The notes beneath the pieces are model-generated. The model was not told where the DNA came from. It worked only from the letters and a program-made list of their open reading frames with translations, and made no database searches. Both the position numbers and the translations under genes were made by a program. From positions 124,001-188,000 of the forward strand of contig CAZMPN010000001.1 of the NCBI GenBank assembly GCA_964568395.1: a DNA stretch of 64,000 nucleotides, written 5' to 3'. Positions 1 through 7,751 of the stretch are shown here, one piece after another (position 1 is the stretch's first letter; every line of letters starts with the position of its first letter). Source of the DNA: UBA6016 sp964568395 (GTDB taxonomy: Bacteria > Campylobacterota > Campylobacteria > Campylobacterales > UBA6016).

Positions 1-329
1 GCGATATTTTCGAAGTTTTCTACAAAGAATACAAAATTTCCGTCGGAAAAAATCGAAAAGGAAACGAAAAATTGCTAAAATTCGCCAGAGCAAACGATCT
101 GTGGTTTCATATCAAAGATATACCCTCGGCTCACGCGATACTTCATACCGATAGACAAGCGGTGTCGGACGATGCGCTGCTTTTTGCGGCCAAGGTGTGC
201 GTGGAGCTGTCGGTGGAGGCTGCCGGCTCTTATCTGGTTGATTATGCGAGACGCAGAGACGTCTCGCCGGTCGAAGGCGCGAAAGTCAATTATGTCAACT
301 ATAAGACGCTAACCGTAAAAAAGGATTAG
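1..329 (+). CDS. NFACT-family protein (RqcH/FbpA-like), C-terminal part
   Basis: This is the 3' end of a gene that starts before the window; the frame is open from base 3. The visible residues match the C-terminal NFACT-R (DUF814) domain: a KISVGKN stretch, then a DLWFHIKDIPSAH motif and a C-terminal VNYKTLTVKK-like end. NFACT proteins bind tRNA and obstructed 50S ribosomal subunits in ribosome quality control, and in older annotations are called fibronectin-binding proteins. It is followed 2 bases later by a small charged protein and then cdsA, an order I remember from Campylobacter. Only the last third or less of the protein is present, so the N-terminal NFACT-N domain cannot be checked. 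Confidence 0.85.
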   Translation, partial: DIFEVFYKEYKISVGKNRKGNEKLLKFARANDLWFHIKDIPSAHAILHTDRQAVSDDALLFAAKVCVELSVEAAGSYLVDYARRRDVSPVEGAKVNYVNYKTLTVKKD

Positions 330-331
330 GG

Positions 332-643
332 ATGGCAGCAGTCTCACCGGTAGGCGGACAGATATACGTCCAGCAGGCTACTCCGGCGGTATCTCAGCTA
401 AACCAGACGGTTTTTCAGAGATTCGATTTGCAAGCGTTCGTAGCGGCGGAGGCCGAAAAAAACAAAGAGCCGCAAATAGAGGCCGTATCGGAAACCGACG
501 GTTCGCAAAATATAAAAGCCGACAACGAGGGCAATAAGAACGGCGAACAGTACGAGCAGCAAAAAAGAGAAAAAAAAGAGAAAGATGAAGGGGCCGAGGA
601 GCCGCATTATAAATCTGACCACATACTTGATTTGAAAGTTTAA
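332..643 (+). CDS. small charged hypothetical protein between NFACT gene and cdsA
   Basis: A 103-residue protein with no signal peptide or membrane segment. Residues 1-40 are of mixed composition; residues 40-95 are dominated by Glu, Lys, Asp, Asn and Gln, so that part is probably disordered or coiled. It starts at an ATG two bases after the upstream stop and is followed 10 bases later by cdsA, so it sits inside an operon. Campylobacter has a small possible coiled-coil protein at the same place. I do not recognise a domain, and the function is unknown. The long minus-strand frame across it is a shadow. Confidence 0.6.
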   Translation: MAAVSPVGGQIYVQQATPAVSQLNQTVFQRFDLQAFVAAEAEKNKEPQIEAVSETDGSQNIKADNEGNKNGEQYEQQKREKKEKDEGAEEPHYKSDHILDLKV

Positions 644-653
644 AGGAAAATTG

Positions 654-1448
654 TTGGAAACGCCTAGTTTTTTGAAAGCATCCAAGGAGAGATACGTCAC
701 CGCATTGGCGCTAGTAGGCATACTGGCCGCGGTAATGCTCGTCGATAACTTTTTTTTGACTTGGGCTTTTATGGGCGTTTTTTATTTTTTGGGTTTTATT
801 GAGGCCAACAAGCTCTTTAAGCTCCAAAAACTATCGCTCTATCCGATGGCCATAGCTATTTGGATAGCGGCGTATTTTATGACGAACGCCGAAGATCTCG
901 TGTTTTTCGTCCTCTTGGTATACGGCTCCTATCTGGCGTTCAAAAACAGAGTCGGTTTCGTCGAAGGCGTAGAGAGCGAAAAGGGGATGAAAAACCTGAT
1001 GGTGTTTTTGTATCCTACGGCTCCGATGCTTTTCATGCTCTCTTTATATAAAGATTACGGAATGGCGGCTCTTTTTTGGCTTGTCGTCATAGTGGCTACG
1101 ACCGATACGGCGGCGTATTTTACCGGTAAAGCGGTCGGCAAGGTGCCGTTTTCTCCGGCTAGCCCGAATAAGACTTTGGAAGGAGTGCTTGGCGGCATAC
1201 TGGTCGCAAGCATAGTCGGCACCATGATGGGGATGGCGTTTTTGCCGTTTTTGAAGGCGCTCTTTATATCCATGTGCGTAGCATTGTCGTCTATCTTCGG
1301 CGATCTCTTCGAATCCTCACTCAAAAGACATGCCGACGTAAAAGACAGCGGCAGTTTCCTTCCGGGGCACGGCGGCGTGCTAGATAGGCTTGACGGGCAT
1401 CTATTCGGTGCGGTAGCTATGGTGGTGCTTCTTAGAGGTCTTTATTGA
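654..1448 (+). CDS. cdsA: phosphatidate cytidylyltransferase (CDP-diglyceride synthase)
   Basis: Integral membrane enzyme that makes CDP-diacylglycerol from phosphatidic acid and CTP, the branch point for phosphatidylethanolamine and phosphatidylglycerol. About eight hydrophobic segments are visible, and the C-terminus carries the family signature: GDLFESSLKR, then KDSG, PGHGG and DRLDG. At about 264 residues the length is normal. The start is a TTG; TTG 654 has an AAAGGA six bases upstream, while TTG 651 is only three bases from it, so I prefer 654. The stop overlaps the dxr start. Confidence 0.93.
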   Translation: METPSFLKASKERYVTALALVGILAAVMLVDNFFLTWAFMGVFYFLGFIEANKLFKLQKLSLYPMAIAIWIAAYFMTNAEDLVFFVLLVYGSYLAFKNRVGFVEGVESEKGMKNLMVFLYPTAPMLFMLSLYKDYGMAALFWLVVIVATTDTAAYFTGKAVGKVPFSPASPNKTLEGVLGGILVASIVGTMMGMAFLPFLKALFISMCVALSSIFGDLFESSLKRHADVKDSGSFLPGHGGVLDRLDGHLFGAVAMVVLLRGLY

Positions 1449-2536
1449 TAATTCTCGGCTCCACCGGCTCTATCGGCGTAAACACGCTTGACGTGTGCGA
1501 GAGATGCGGCATCGATGTAGAGCTGCTCTCTGCAGGAAACAACGTGGAACTCCTAAAAAAACAGATAGAGAAATTCCGCCCGAAATACGCCTGTCTCCAA
1601 AAAAACGACGGAACCCTTGGCGCCAGCCTTGGGGGCACGAAGATTTTTTACGGGGAAGAGGGGTTGTCCGAGGCTCTCTCAAAAACGAACGGCAAAAAAG
1701 CCCTAAACGCCATAGTAGGCTTTGCCGGGCTCCGCTCGACGCTCGAATGTATAGAGATGGGCAAGGAAGTGGCTCTGGCGAACAAAGAGTCTCTGGTGGC
1801 GGCCGGAAAATTCATAGACGTATCCAAGATAACACCGGTAGATAGCGAACACTTTGCGCTCTGGTATCTAAACCGCGGCGTCGGGAAAATACGCAAAATG
1901 ACGATAACCGCAAGCGGCGGAGCGCTCAGGGATGCGCCGCTCTCCGAGATATACGCTTCCAGCATAAACGACGTATTAAAACATCCAAACTGGACAATGG
2001 GGCGCAAAATCACCGTAGACAGCGCCACGATGGTAAACAAGCTGTTCGAAATCATAGAGGCGTACTGGCTTTTTGGCGCGGATATCTCATATGACGCCGT
2101 TATAGAGACCAGCTCTACGATACATGCGATGATAGAGTTTGAGGATGGCGTGACCACGGCGCAGATGAGCGAACCGGACATGAGGCTTCCTATATCCTAT
2201 GCGATTACGGGAAGCGCGACGCCGAATCTTTTTCGCCCTATAGATCTTGTCGCCCTCGGCTCTTTGGAGTTTAGAGCGATAGACGACGTCAGATATCCGG
2301 TATGGAGGCTAAAAGACGAGCTTTTGAGAAATCCGGCATCCGCTCTTGTGCTAAACGCCGCGAACGAGATAGGCGTAGAGGCGTTTTTGGATGAGGGCAT
2401 AGCGTTTGGCGAGGTGGCTAATGTCATATTCGGCTCGTACGAAAAATTTTGCCACATCCTGCCGCAAAGAATAGAAGACGTTTTTGCGCTTGATATGGAG
2501 GTAAGAGAGTATGCAAGAAGCCTCATTAAAGCCTAA
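1445..2536 (+). CDS. dxr: 1-deoxy-D-xylulose 5-phosphate reductoisomerase
   Basis: Second step of the MEP isoprenoid pathway: DXP to 2-C-methyl-D-erythritol 4-phosphate using NADPH. The N-terminal Rossmann motif LGSTGSIG begins at residue 4; the VDSEHFALW, SGGAL and HPNWTMG-KIT-DSATM-NK-FE motifs that bind substrate and metal are intact. The 363-residue length is normal. The TTG start shares bases with the cdsA stop (TTGA), a coupled arrangement, and the 3' end overlaps the next gene by 26 bases. The product feeds UppS, which is also encoded in this window. Confidence 0.96.
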   Translation: MIILGSTGSIGVNTLDVCERCGIDVELLSAGNNVELLKKQIEKFRPKYACLQKNDGTLGASLGGTKIFYGEEGLSEALSKTNGKKALNAIVGFAGLRSTLECIEMGKEVALANKESLVAAGKFIDVSKITPVDSEHFALWYLNRGVGKIRKMTITASGGALRDAPLSEIYASSINDVLKHPNWTMGRKITVDSATMVNKLFEIIEAYWLFGADISYDAVIETSSTIHAMIEFEDGVTTAQMSEPDMRLPISYAITGSATPNLFRPIDLVALGSLEFRAIDDVRYPVWRLKDELLRNPASALVLNAANEIGVEAFLDEGIAFGEVANVIFGSYEKFCHILPQRIEDVFALDMEVREYARSLIKA

Positions 2537-3056
2537 AATACTGATACTGCACGGTTGGGGCGGAAGCGACTTCCCGCACTGGCAAAATTGGCTCGCCGCC
2601 GAGCTTGCAAAGGCCGGCTACCCGGTATATTTTCCAGAGCTTCCGTTTATGCACACCCCGCGAAAAAAAGTGTGGCTTGAGACGCTTGAGAACATAATGG
2701 AGTCGTTCAAGCCAGATAGGATAGTCTGCCACTCTCTTGCCAATATGCTCTGGTTTTGGTATGCCAAAAAATACCCAGAGAAGCTTTTTGACAAGGTGCT
2801 ACTCGTCGCACCACCCGCCAGAAGCACGAATATAAAAGCGATAGACACGTTCTTTCCGTATCCGAAGGCCGCCACTCTTTCGCATAACGCACTATTTGTC
2901 GCAAGCACGAACGACAAATATATGAGCGTCGAAGAGGCGACGGCTCTTCGCTCGGAGCTAGGGTGCGATATGAAAATCATAGAAGACGCAGGCCATCTAA
3001 ACTCGGATGCCGGATACGGCGCATGGCCGTTTGCGTATGAATGGATAACCGCGTGA
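2511..3056 (+). CDS. RBBP9/YdeN-family alpha/beta hydrolase
   Basis: A 181-residue small serine hydrolase. Visible elements are the HGWGGS oxyanion-type loop near residue 14, the nucleophile elbow CHSLAN with Ser75, an acid in STND (Asp135), and the catalytic His162 in GHLNSDAGYG, which is the RBBP9/YdeN signature. The substrate is unknown. It has no signal peptide, so it is probably cytoplasmic. It overlaps dxr by 26 bases upstream and tsaD downstream, so all three are likely co-transcribed. The position between dxr and tsaD matches Campylobacter order. Confidence 0.85.
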   Translation: MQEASLKPKILILHGWGGSDFPHWQNWLAAELAKAGYPVYFPELPFMHTPRKKVWLETLENIMESFKPDRIVCHSLANMLWFWYAKKYPEKLFDKVLLVAPPARSTNIKAIDTFFPYPKAATLSHNALFVASTNDKYMSVEEATALRSELGCDMKIIEDAGHLNSDAGYGAWPFAYEWITA

Positions 3057-4036
3057 TACTCTCCATAGAATCCAGCTGCGACGATAGCGCGATAGCTATA
3101 ACCGAGATAGCCACCAAAAAACTTGTTTTCCATCGTAAGGTATCCCAAGACGCCGAGCACTCCGTATACGGCGGCGTAGTACCGGAGCTCGCCAGCCGTC
3201 TGCACGCCGCCGCCCTGCCGAAACTATTAGAATCCATGGCCGAGTATCTGCCGCACATAAAAGCCGTAGCCGTCACCAACGAGCCGGGACTGGTAGTCTC
3301 TTTGGTAGAGGGCGTATCGATGGCCAAGACCGTAGCTATAACACTAGGCGTTCCGCTGATTCCGGTAAACCATCTCGTGGGACATATCTATTCGCTTTTC
3401 ATAGAGACGGAGGCGTCGTTTCCGCTTGACGTGCTGCTAGTATCAGGGGGACATACGCAGTATATGAGGGTGGCCGATATGCAAAGCGTAGAGCTTGTCG
3501 CCAAGACGATGGACGACAGCTTCGGGGAGAGTTTTGACAAGGCGGCGAAGATGCTGGGGCTTGGCTACCCTGGAGGGCCGCTTATCGAGGAGTGGGCGAC
3601 GAGAGGCGACGAAAACGCTCATCAGCTGCCGGTTGCTCTTCAAGACAATAGGCTCGCTTTTAGCTATTCCGGGCTCAAAAACGCTTTTAGGCTAAAGATA
3701 GAGGAAGAGGGTGGGCTGGATGACGCCAAAAAAGCAGATCTTGCCGCCTCGTTTCAAAAAGTAGCAATAGAGCATCTAATATTTAAAATCAGACAGATAG
3801 TAAGGGATAATCCGCCAAAGCTGCTTGGCGTAGTAGGCGGCGCCGCCGCGAATAAGAGACTTAGAAGCGAACTTAACGTATTATCGAAGAAGTACCGATT
3901 TGAGCTTGCGTTCCCTAAAATGGAGTTTTGCTCCGACAATGCGGCTATGATCGGTAGGGTCGGCGTAGAGGCGTATGAGAAAAAGTTGTTCAAAAACTAC
4001 ACAAATTTTGATGTAGCTTCAAGAGCCAATTTCTAA
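3041..4036 (+). CDS. tsaD: tRNA N6-adenosine threonylcarbamoyltransferase
   Basis: TsaD transfers the threonylcarbamoyl group to A37 of ANN-decoding tRNAs, working with TsaB and TsaE. The N-terminal ASKHA motif IESSCDDSAIA, the metal-binding VNHLVGHIYS (His-x3-His), SGGHT and the C-terminal VVGGAAANKRLR are all present. The 331-residue length fits. Two starts are possible: ATG 3041, which overlaps the hydrolase gene by 16 bases, and GTG 3053, which gives a GTGA overlap with its stop. I kept the ATG because the resulting N-terminus matches the usual length. Confidence 0.95.
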   Translation: MDNRVILSIESSCDDSAIAITEIATKKLVFHRKVSQDAEHSVYGGVVPELASRLHAAALPKLLESMAEYLPHIKAVAVTNEPGLVVSLVEGVSMAKTVAITLGVPLIPVNHLVGHIYSLFIETEASFPLDVLLVSGGHTQYMRVADMQSVELVAKTMDDSFGESFDKAAKMLGLGYPGGPLIEEWATRGDENAHQLPVALQDNRLAFSYSGLKNAFRLKIEEEGGLDDAKKADLAASFQKVAIEHLIFKIRQIVRDNPPKLLGVVGGAAANKRLRSELNVLSKKYRFELAFPKMEFCSDNAAMIGRVGVEAYEKKLFKNYTNFDVASRANF

Positions 4037-4063
4037 TTAAGACAAAATTTATCTTTTTTAGCT

Positions 4064-4069
4064 TAAAAT
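4064..4069 (+). promoter_or_regulatory. probable tpx -10 element
   Basis: TAAAAT lies 31 bases before the tpx ATG, followed by a strong AAGGAG ribosome site at 4090-4095. Imperfect arms GACAAA (4041-4046) and TTTGTC (4069-4074) flank it. They could be a weak terminator for tsaD or a regulatory palindrome. No clear -35 box is present, as is usual in this phylum. Confidence 0.5.
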
Positions 4070-4100
4070 TTGTCCAGTTATCAAAAAACAAGGAGAAAAA

Positions 4101-4646
4101 ATGGCATCAGTACTTTTTAAAGGCAACCCTGTAAATCTTGAAGGAACGGAAGTAAAAGTAGGAGATAAAGCTCCTGCGGTAGTTCTTCCAAACAAAGCTC
4201 TTGCTGACGTAACAGTTGGCGGTGCTAGCGACTGCATCCAAGTTATCGTTGCGGTTCCGTCTCTAGATACGGCTGTTTGTGCGGCTGAAACAAGAAGATT
4301 CAACGTAGAAGCTTCAAAAATCAACGGCGCTAAAGTTCAAATCGTATCTATGGACCTTCCGTTTGCGGCTGGTAGATTTTGTACGACAGAAGGTATCGAA
4401 AATCTTGACGTATGTTCGGATTTCAGAGGCAAAGAGTTTGCGAAAGCTTACGGCGTACTAATCGGCGAAGGCGTTCTTAGAGGTCTAACCGCCAGAGCGA
4501 TATTCGTGGTTGACAAAGCCGGTACGGTTGTTTACAAAGAACTTGTAAGCGAAGTAACTGCAGAACCAAACTATGAGGCCGCTCTTGAAGCTGCAAAAGC
4601 TGCAGGCGCTACTGGCTCAACTTGCTGCGGCGGCGGTTGCCACTAA
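4101..4646 (+). CDS. tpx: thiol peroxidase (Tpx, atypical 2-Cys peroxiredoxin) with Cys-rich tail
   Basis: Reduces hydrogen and alkyl peroxides with electrons from thioredoxin. The peroxidatic Cys60 sits in PSLDTAVC and the resolving Cys94 in GRFC, the usual Tpx pair. The fold is otherwise standard up to about residue 168. A short extension then adds Cys175, Cys176, Cys180 and His181 (CCGGGCH at the very end), which is not part of classical Tpx and looks metal- or thiol-reactive. Codon choice is biased (GCT, GTT, AAA) compared with neighbours, suggesting high expression. It has its own promoter and a hairpin after the stop. Confidence 0.95.
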   Translation: MASVLFKGNPVNLEGTEVKVGDKAPAVVLPNKALADVTVGGASDCIQVIVAVPSLDTAVCAAETRRFNVEASKINGAKVQIVSMDLPFAAGRFCTTEGIENLDVCSDFRGKEFAKAYGVLIGEGVLRGLTARAIFVVDKAGTVVYKELVSEVTAEPNYEAALEAAKAAGATGSTCCGGGCH

Positions 4647-4660
4647 GTTTTAGATAAATT

Positions 4661-4683
4661 TTCTGCCGTTCCGCGCGGCAGAA
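4661..4683. terminator. hairpin between tpx and murB
   Basis: Arms TTCTGCCG (4661-4668) and CGGCAGAA (4676-4683) with a 7-base loop lie between the convergent stops of tpx and murB. The T-rich flank is better on the minus strand (AAAATTTATCT after the hairpin), so it may mainly end the murB transcript but could serve both. Confidence 0.65.
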
Positions 4684-4689
4684 TATCTT

Positions 4690-5472
4690 CTAAACTATTT
4701 TTACTTCAAGCTCTAAATTGACTCCGCTCTTTTGCAATACTTTTTTTTGCGCTAGTTCTATAAGTTCTAGCGCATCTTCCACTTTTCCGTCGCCTAGATT
4801 TACAAGAAAATTGGCATGAACCTCGCTAAAAGCCATATCGCCTATCCGATACCCTTTTAGTCCAGCCTCTTCTATTAGCTTTCCGGCAAACCCTCCCGGC
4901 GGATTTTTAAAGCAGCTTCCGGCGCTCGGATTTTTCGGCTGGTTTTTGCGTGCGTTTTTTAGCTCTTCAAACATTGCTTCGTCAAAACCTTTTTTGCTAG
5001 CGTCAAATACTGCTTCCAAGGCTATGCCTTCCAGACGCGCAAATCTATATCCGTGCCATATGGCCTCTTTTTGCCTGTAGCCGTTTGCGAATTTTACGGC
5101 CGACAAATTGTTGAATATCTCATGGCTTTTTAACCCGGCGTTCATAGAGAGCATTCCGCCTATAGTTCCGGGAAGGCCGCCCAAAAACTCAAAACCAGCC
5201 AAATCGTTTCTCTTTGCAAAACTAAAAACACGGCCTCCGCTCATAGCGGCTCCGACGTATAGCTTTTCGTTTTCCAGCCATATATAGTCAAACTCTTCGC
5301 CAAGAATAGCTAAGTTTTTGTTTTTTCCGGTCACTATCAGATTGTATGCGCCGCCTATTATCATGCCGTCAAAGTTTGCGGTGTCGTTTTCGTTCTCGAT
5401 TACGGATACTTCTAGCGTGGGACCCAGTTTTATGGAGGAGTATTTGGAGAAATCTATCGTTTTTTTGCGCAT
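4690..5472 (-). CDS. murB: UDP-N-acetylenolpyruvoylglucosamine reductase
   Basis: FAD enzyme that reduces UDP-GlcNAc-enolpyruvate to UDP-MurNAc, the second committed peptidoglycan step. Seen are the GGAYNLI-type flavin loop, the GLPGTIGG motif, AGSCFKNP with the catalytic Ser region, and the C-terminal SEVHANFLVN. The 260-residue form is the short type normal for this phylum. The ATG at 5472 overlaps the fliQ TGA by one base (TGATG); a TTG one codon earlier is also open. It is the last gene of mqnD-fliQ-murB. Confidence 0.95.
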   Translation of the reverse strand: MRKKTIDFSKYSSIKLGPTLEVSVIENENDTANFDGMIIGGAYNLIVTGKNKNLAILGEEFDYIWLENEKLYVGAAMSGGRVFSFAKRNDLAGFEFLGGLPGTIGGMLSMNAGLKSHEIFNNLSAVKFANGYRQKEAIWHGYRFARLEGIALEAVFDASKKGFDEAMFEELKNARKNQPKNPSAGSCFKNPPGGFAGKLIEEAGLKGYRIGDMAFSEVHANFLVNLGDGKVEDALELIELAQKKVLQKSGVNLELEVKIV

Positions 5473-5738
5473 CAAAAAGAGAAGGTGGGAATCATTTTAA
5501 ATATTCTGGTCGTAAAGTCGATCATCTCATTCATAATCCAAGGCATCGTAAATACCATGACAAGCCCGGTTAGGATGATTTTCGGCAAAAACGATAGCGT
5601 CATCTCATTGATTTGCGTAGTGGCCTGAAATATACTGATGACAAGTCCGGCGAGAAGTCCGGCGAGAAGCATCGGCATGGATACGAATAGCGCTATTTTC
5701 ATCGTTTCTACCGTAATCGCTATTAGTTTTGACTCCAC
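5472..5738 (-). CDS. fliQ: flagellar type III export protein FliQ
   Basis: Small inner-membrane component of the flagellar export gate, together with FliP and FliR. It has 88 residues and two hydrophobic helices, with the family pattern SIFQATTQINEMTLSFLPK between them. The gene is not in a flagellar operon here; it sits between mqnD (10 bases upstream) and murB (1-base overlap), an arrangement I remember from Campylobacter. The stop/start coupling to murB links it to wall synthesis only by position. Confidence 0.95.
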   Translation of the reverse strand: MESKLIAITVETMKIALFVSMPMLLAGLLAGLVISIFQATTQINEMTLSFLPKIILTGLVMVFTMPWIMNEMIDFTTRIFKMIPTFSF

Positions 5739-5748
5739 CCTCTCTCCT

Positions 5749-6609
5749 TTACGAAAATCTATAATCCAAATACTCTTTTGGGATGAGCATATCCGACGCT
5801 CTGATTTTTTTGTTGTAGATGCCGTGATTATATCCTATTTCAAACAGCTTATCAATAGCCGCCAGCGCCTCGTCGTCCATCGTCTGGGAGCGTTCGTTGG
5901 CGTACATCGAGAGGTATTTTTCAAGTTTTTTCGCGTCCACCCTTATGAGATCACGCTCTAGTAGCATTCGGCTAAGAAGTCCTTTGTTTTTGACGGCTAT
6001 CCGTACCGCGTCCAGCAGAATATCTTCTATTTTTATGGCTCGCAGTAGCGGAATAGAGCGCCTAATGGCCATGCCGCCAAGAGGCAAAGGCATATCCCCG
6101 GCAAGAGAGCGCCAAATATCGAATATCTCCCGCTCCACTTCCAGCTCGTCCGAATAGGTCAAAATAGCCTCGTGTATAAGAACCCCGGCGTCTACCGCGC
6201 CTTCAAGCACGGCTTTTTCTATTTCCAGAAAGTTCATATATACGGGTCTGGCATCCGGATAGGCTATGCGAAAGAGCATGGCGTTCGTCGTGTATTTGCC
6301 GCTTAGCGCCACTTTGAAGTTTCTTTTGAGTTTTGCGCCTTTTCTTCTCACAAGCTTTGGACCGTATCCTTCACCAAAGCTCATCGCACATCTTAGTAGC
6401 GCATAGTCGTCTCTCATGATCGGATAAGCGCCGAAGCTTATAGCGGTCGCGTCGTATGTGCCGCGCATTGCCTCTTCATTGAGGGTTTCGATGTCGAGAG
6501 CTACATTTTCAAAAGCCAAATCGCCCGTATTGACCCATCCGAATTTGATAGCGTAGTACATAAAAATATCGTCTGCGTCAGGCGAGTGGGCGATAGTGAT
6601 TTTAGGCAT
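5749..6609 (-). CDS. mqnD: 1,4-dihydroxy-6-naphthoate synthase (futalosine pathway)
   Basis: MqnD converts cyclic dehypoxanthinyl futalosine to 1,4-dihydroxy-6-naphthoate in the futalosine route to menaquinone, the quinone used by the Campylobacterota respiratory chain. The N-terminal HSPDADDIFMYYA motif is diagnostic. A conserved ISFGAYP and a periplasmic-binding-protein-like fold pattern run through the 286 residues. It is transcribed divergently from recA and is the first gene of the mqnD-fliQ-murB unit. MqnA is the nearest alternative family, but the PDADD motif favours MqnD. Confidence 0.88.
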   Translation of the reverse strand: MPKITIAHSPDADDIFMYYAIKFGWVNTGDLAFENVALDIETLNEEAMRGTYDATAISFGAYPIMRDDYALLRCAMSFGEGYGPKLVRRKGAKLKRNFKVALSGKYTTNAMLFRIAYPDARPVYMNFLEIEKAVLEGAVDAGVLIHEAILTYSDELEVEREIFDIWRSLAGDMPLPLGGMAIRRSIPLLRAIKIEDILLDAVRIAVKNKGLLSRMLLERDLIRVDAKKLEKYLSMYANERSQTMDDEALAAIDKLFEIGYNHGIYNKKIRASDMLIPKEYLDYRFS

Positions 6610-6677
6610 ATTTTTCCAGTAGTTTTTGGCAGATTTTACCGCTTACTACTTTAAGGGACGAGTTGTTAACATAAGTT

Positions 6678-6683
6678 TATAAT
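6678..6683 (+). promoter_or_regulatory. -10 element of recA
   Basis: A perfect TATAAT lies 24 bases before the recA ATG in the 98-base divergent gap with mqnD. I see no LexA-type palindrome. No strong -35 is visible. Confidence 0.6.
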
Positions 6684-6707
6684 CCTCTAATAAGGCCGAA
6701 CAATCCG

Positions 6708-7751
6708 ATGGATGAGAACAAAAAAAAATCACTTGAACTAGCAATAAAACAAATAGATAAAGCCTTCGGAAAAGGCGCTTTGATGAGGCTTGGAGACAGA
6801 GCCGAAGAAAACATAGAAGCAATCTCCACCGGTTCGCTTGGGCTTGACCTTGCCCTTGGCATCGGCGGCGTACCGAAAGGCCGTATCATAGAGATATACG
6901 GTCCGGAATCGTCCGGTAAGACTACGCTTACGCTGCACATAGTAGCGGAAGCCCAAAAACAAGGTGGAATATGCGCATTCGTCGATGCGGAGCATGCGCT
7001 TGACGTGAAATATGCAAAAAATCTTGGCGTGGATACCGACAATCTGCTCATATCACAGCCTGATTTCGGCGAGCAGGCTCTTGAAATAGTTGAGACGCTG
7101 GCAAGAAGCGGCGCGGTAGACGTGATTGTAGTCGACTCCGTGGCCGCCCTGACGCCAAAGGCAGAGATAGAAGGTGATATGGGCGATAGCCACATGGGTC
7201 TTCAGGCAAGGCTTATGAGCCAGGCTCTGAGAAAACTTGCGGGCGTACTCCACAAGATGAATACGACCGTAATCTTCATAAATCAGATAAGGCAAAAAAT
7301 AGGCGGCATGAGCTACGGCAGCAACGAGACTACGACAGGCGGAAACGCTCTTAAGTTCTATGCTTCCGTCAGAATAGACATCAGAAAAATCCAAAGCCTA
7401 AAACAGGGCGAAGACGTAATCGGTAACCGTGTAAAAGCCAAGGTTATCAAAAACAAGGTTGCGCCTCCGTTTAGACAAGCCGAGTTTGACGTAATGTTCG
7501 GCGAAGGTATCAGCAAAATGGGCGAAATCATCGATTACGGCGTCAAGCTCGATATCGTCGACAAAGCCGGAGCCTGGTTTTCTTACAAATCGACGAAAAT
7601 CGGTCAGGGCAGGGAGAATTCGAAAATCTTCCTAAAAGAGAATCCGGCGCTCTGTCAAGAAATCGAAAACGAAATCAGAAATAATATAGGACTGGAGGGC
7701 GAACTGCCTAGCCTATCCGATGAAACCAATATAGGAGATGAAGAACAATGA
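6708..7751 (+). CDS. recA: recombinase RecA
   Basis: ATP-dependent strand-exchange protein for homologous recombination and repair. Walker A GPESSGKTT is at about residues 65-73, Walker B VIVVDSVAAL near 138-147, and the conserved NQIR and GGNALKFYAS motifs follow. The 347-residue length is typical, with an acidic C-terminal tail. It is the first gene of an operon; its stop overlaps the eno start (ATGA). Confidence 0.98.
   Translation: MDENKKKSLELAIKQIDKAFGKGALMRLGDRAEENIEAISTGSLGLDLALGIGGVPKGRIIEIYGPESSGKTTLTLHIVAEAQKQGGICAFVDAEHALDVKYAKNLGVDTDNLLISQPDFGEQALEIVETLARSGAVDVIVVDSVAALTPKAEIEGDMGDSHMGLQARLMSQALRKLAGVLHKMNTTVIFINQIRQKIGGMSYGSNETTTGGNALKFYASVRIDIRKIQSLKQGEDVIGNRVKAKVIKNKVAPPFRQAEFDVMFGEGISKMGEIIDYGVKLDIVDKAGAWFSYKSTKIGQGRENSKIFLKENPALCQEIENEIRNNIGLEGELPSLSDETNIGDEEQ

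Noticed and set aside
398..721. 107-residue Phe/Leu-rich minus-strand frame over the start of cdsA
   Set aside because: It is antisense to the charged protein and cdsA, whose frames are supported by family motifs and operon spacing.
4041..4074. GACAAA/TTTGTC arms before tpx, considered as a PerR/OxyR-type operator
   Set aside because: The arms are only six bases, spacing is large and the sequence does not match known peroxide-regulator boxes; kept only as a note on the tpx promoter.
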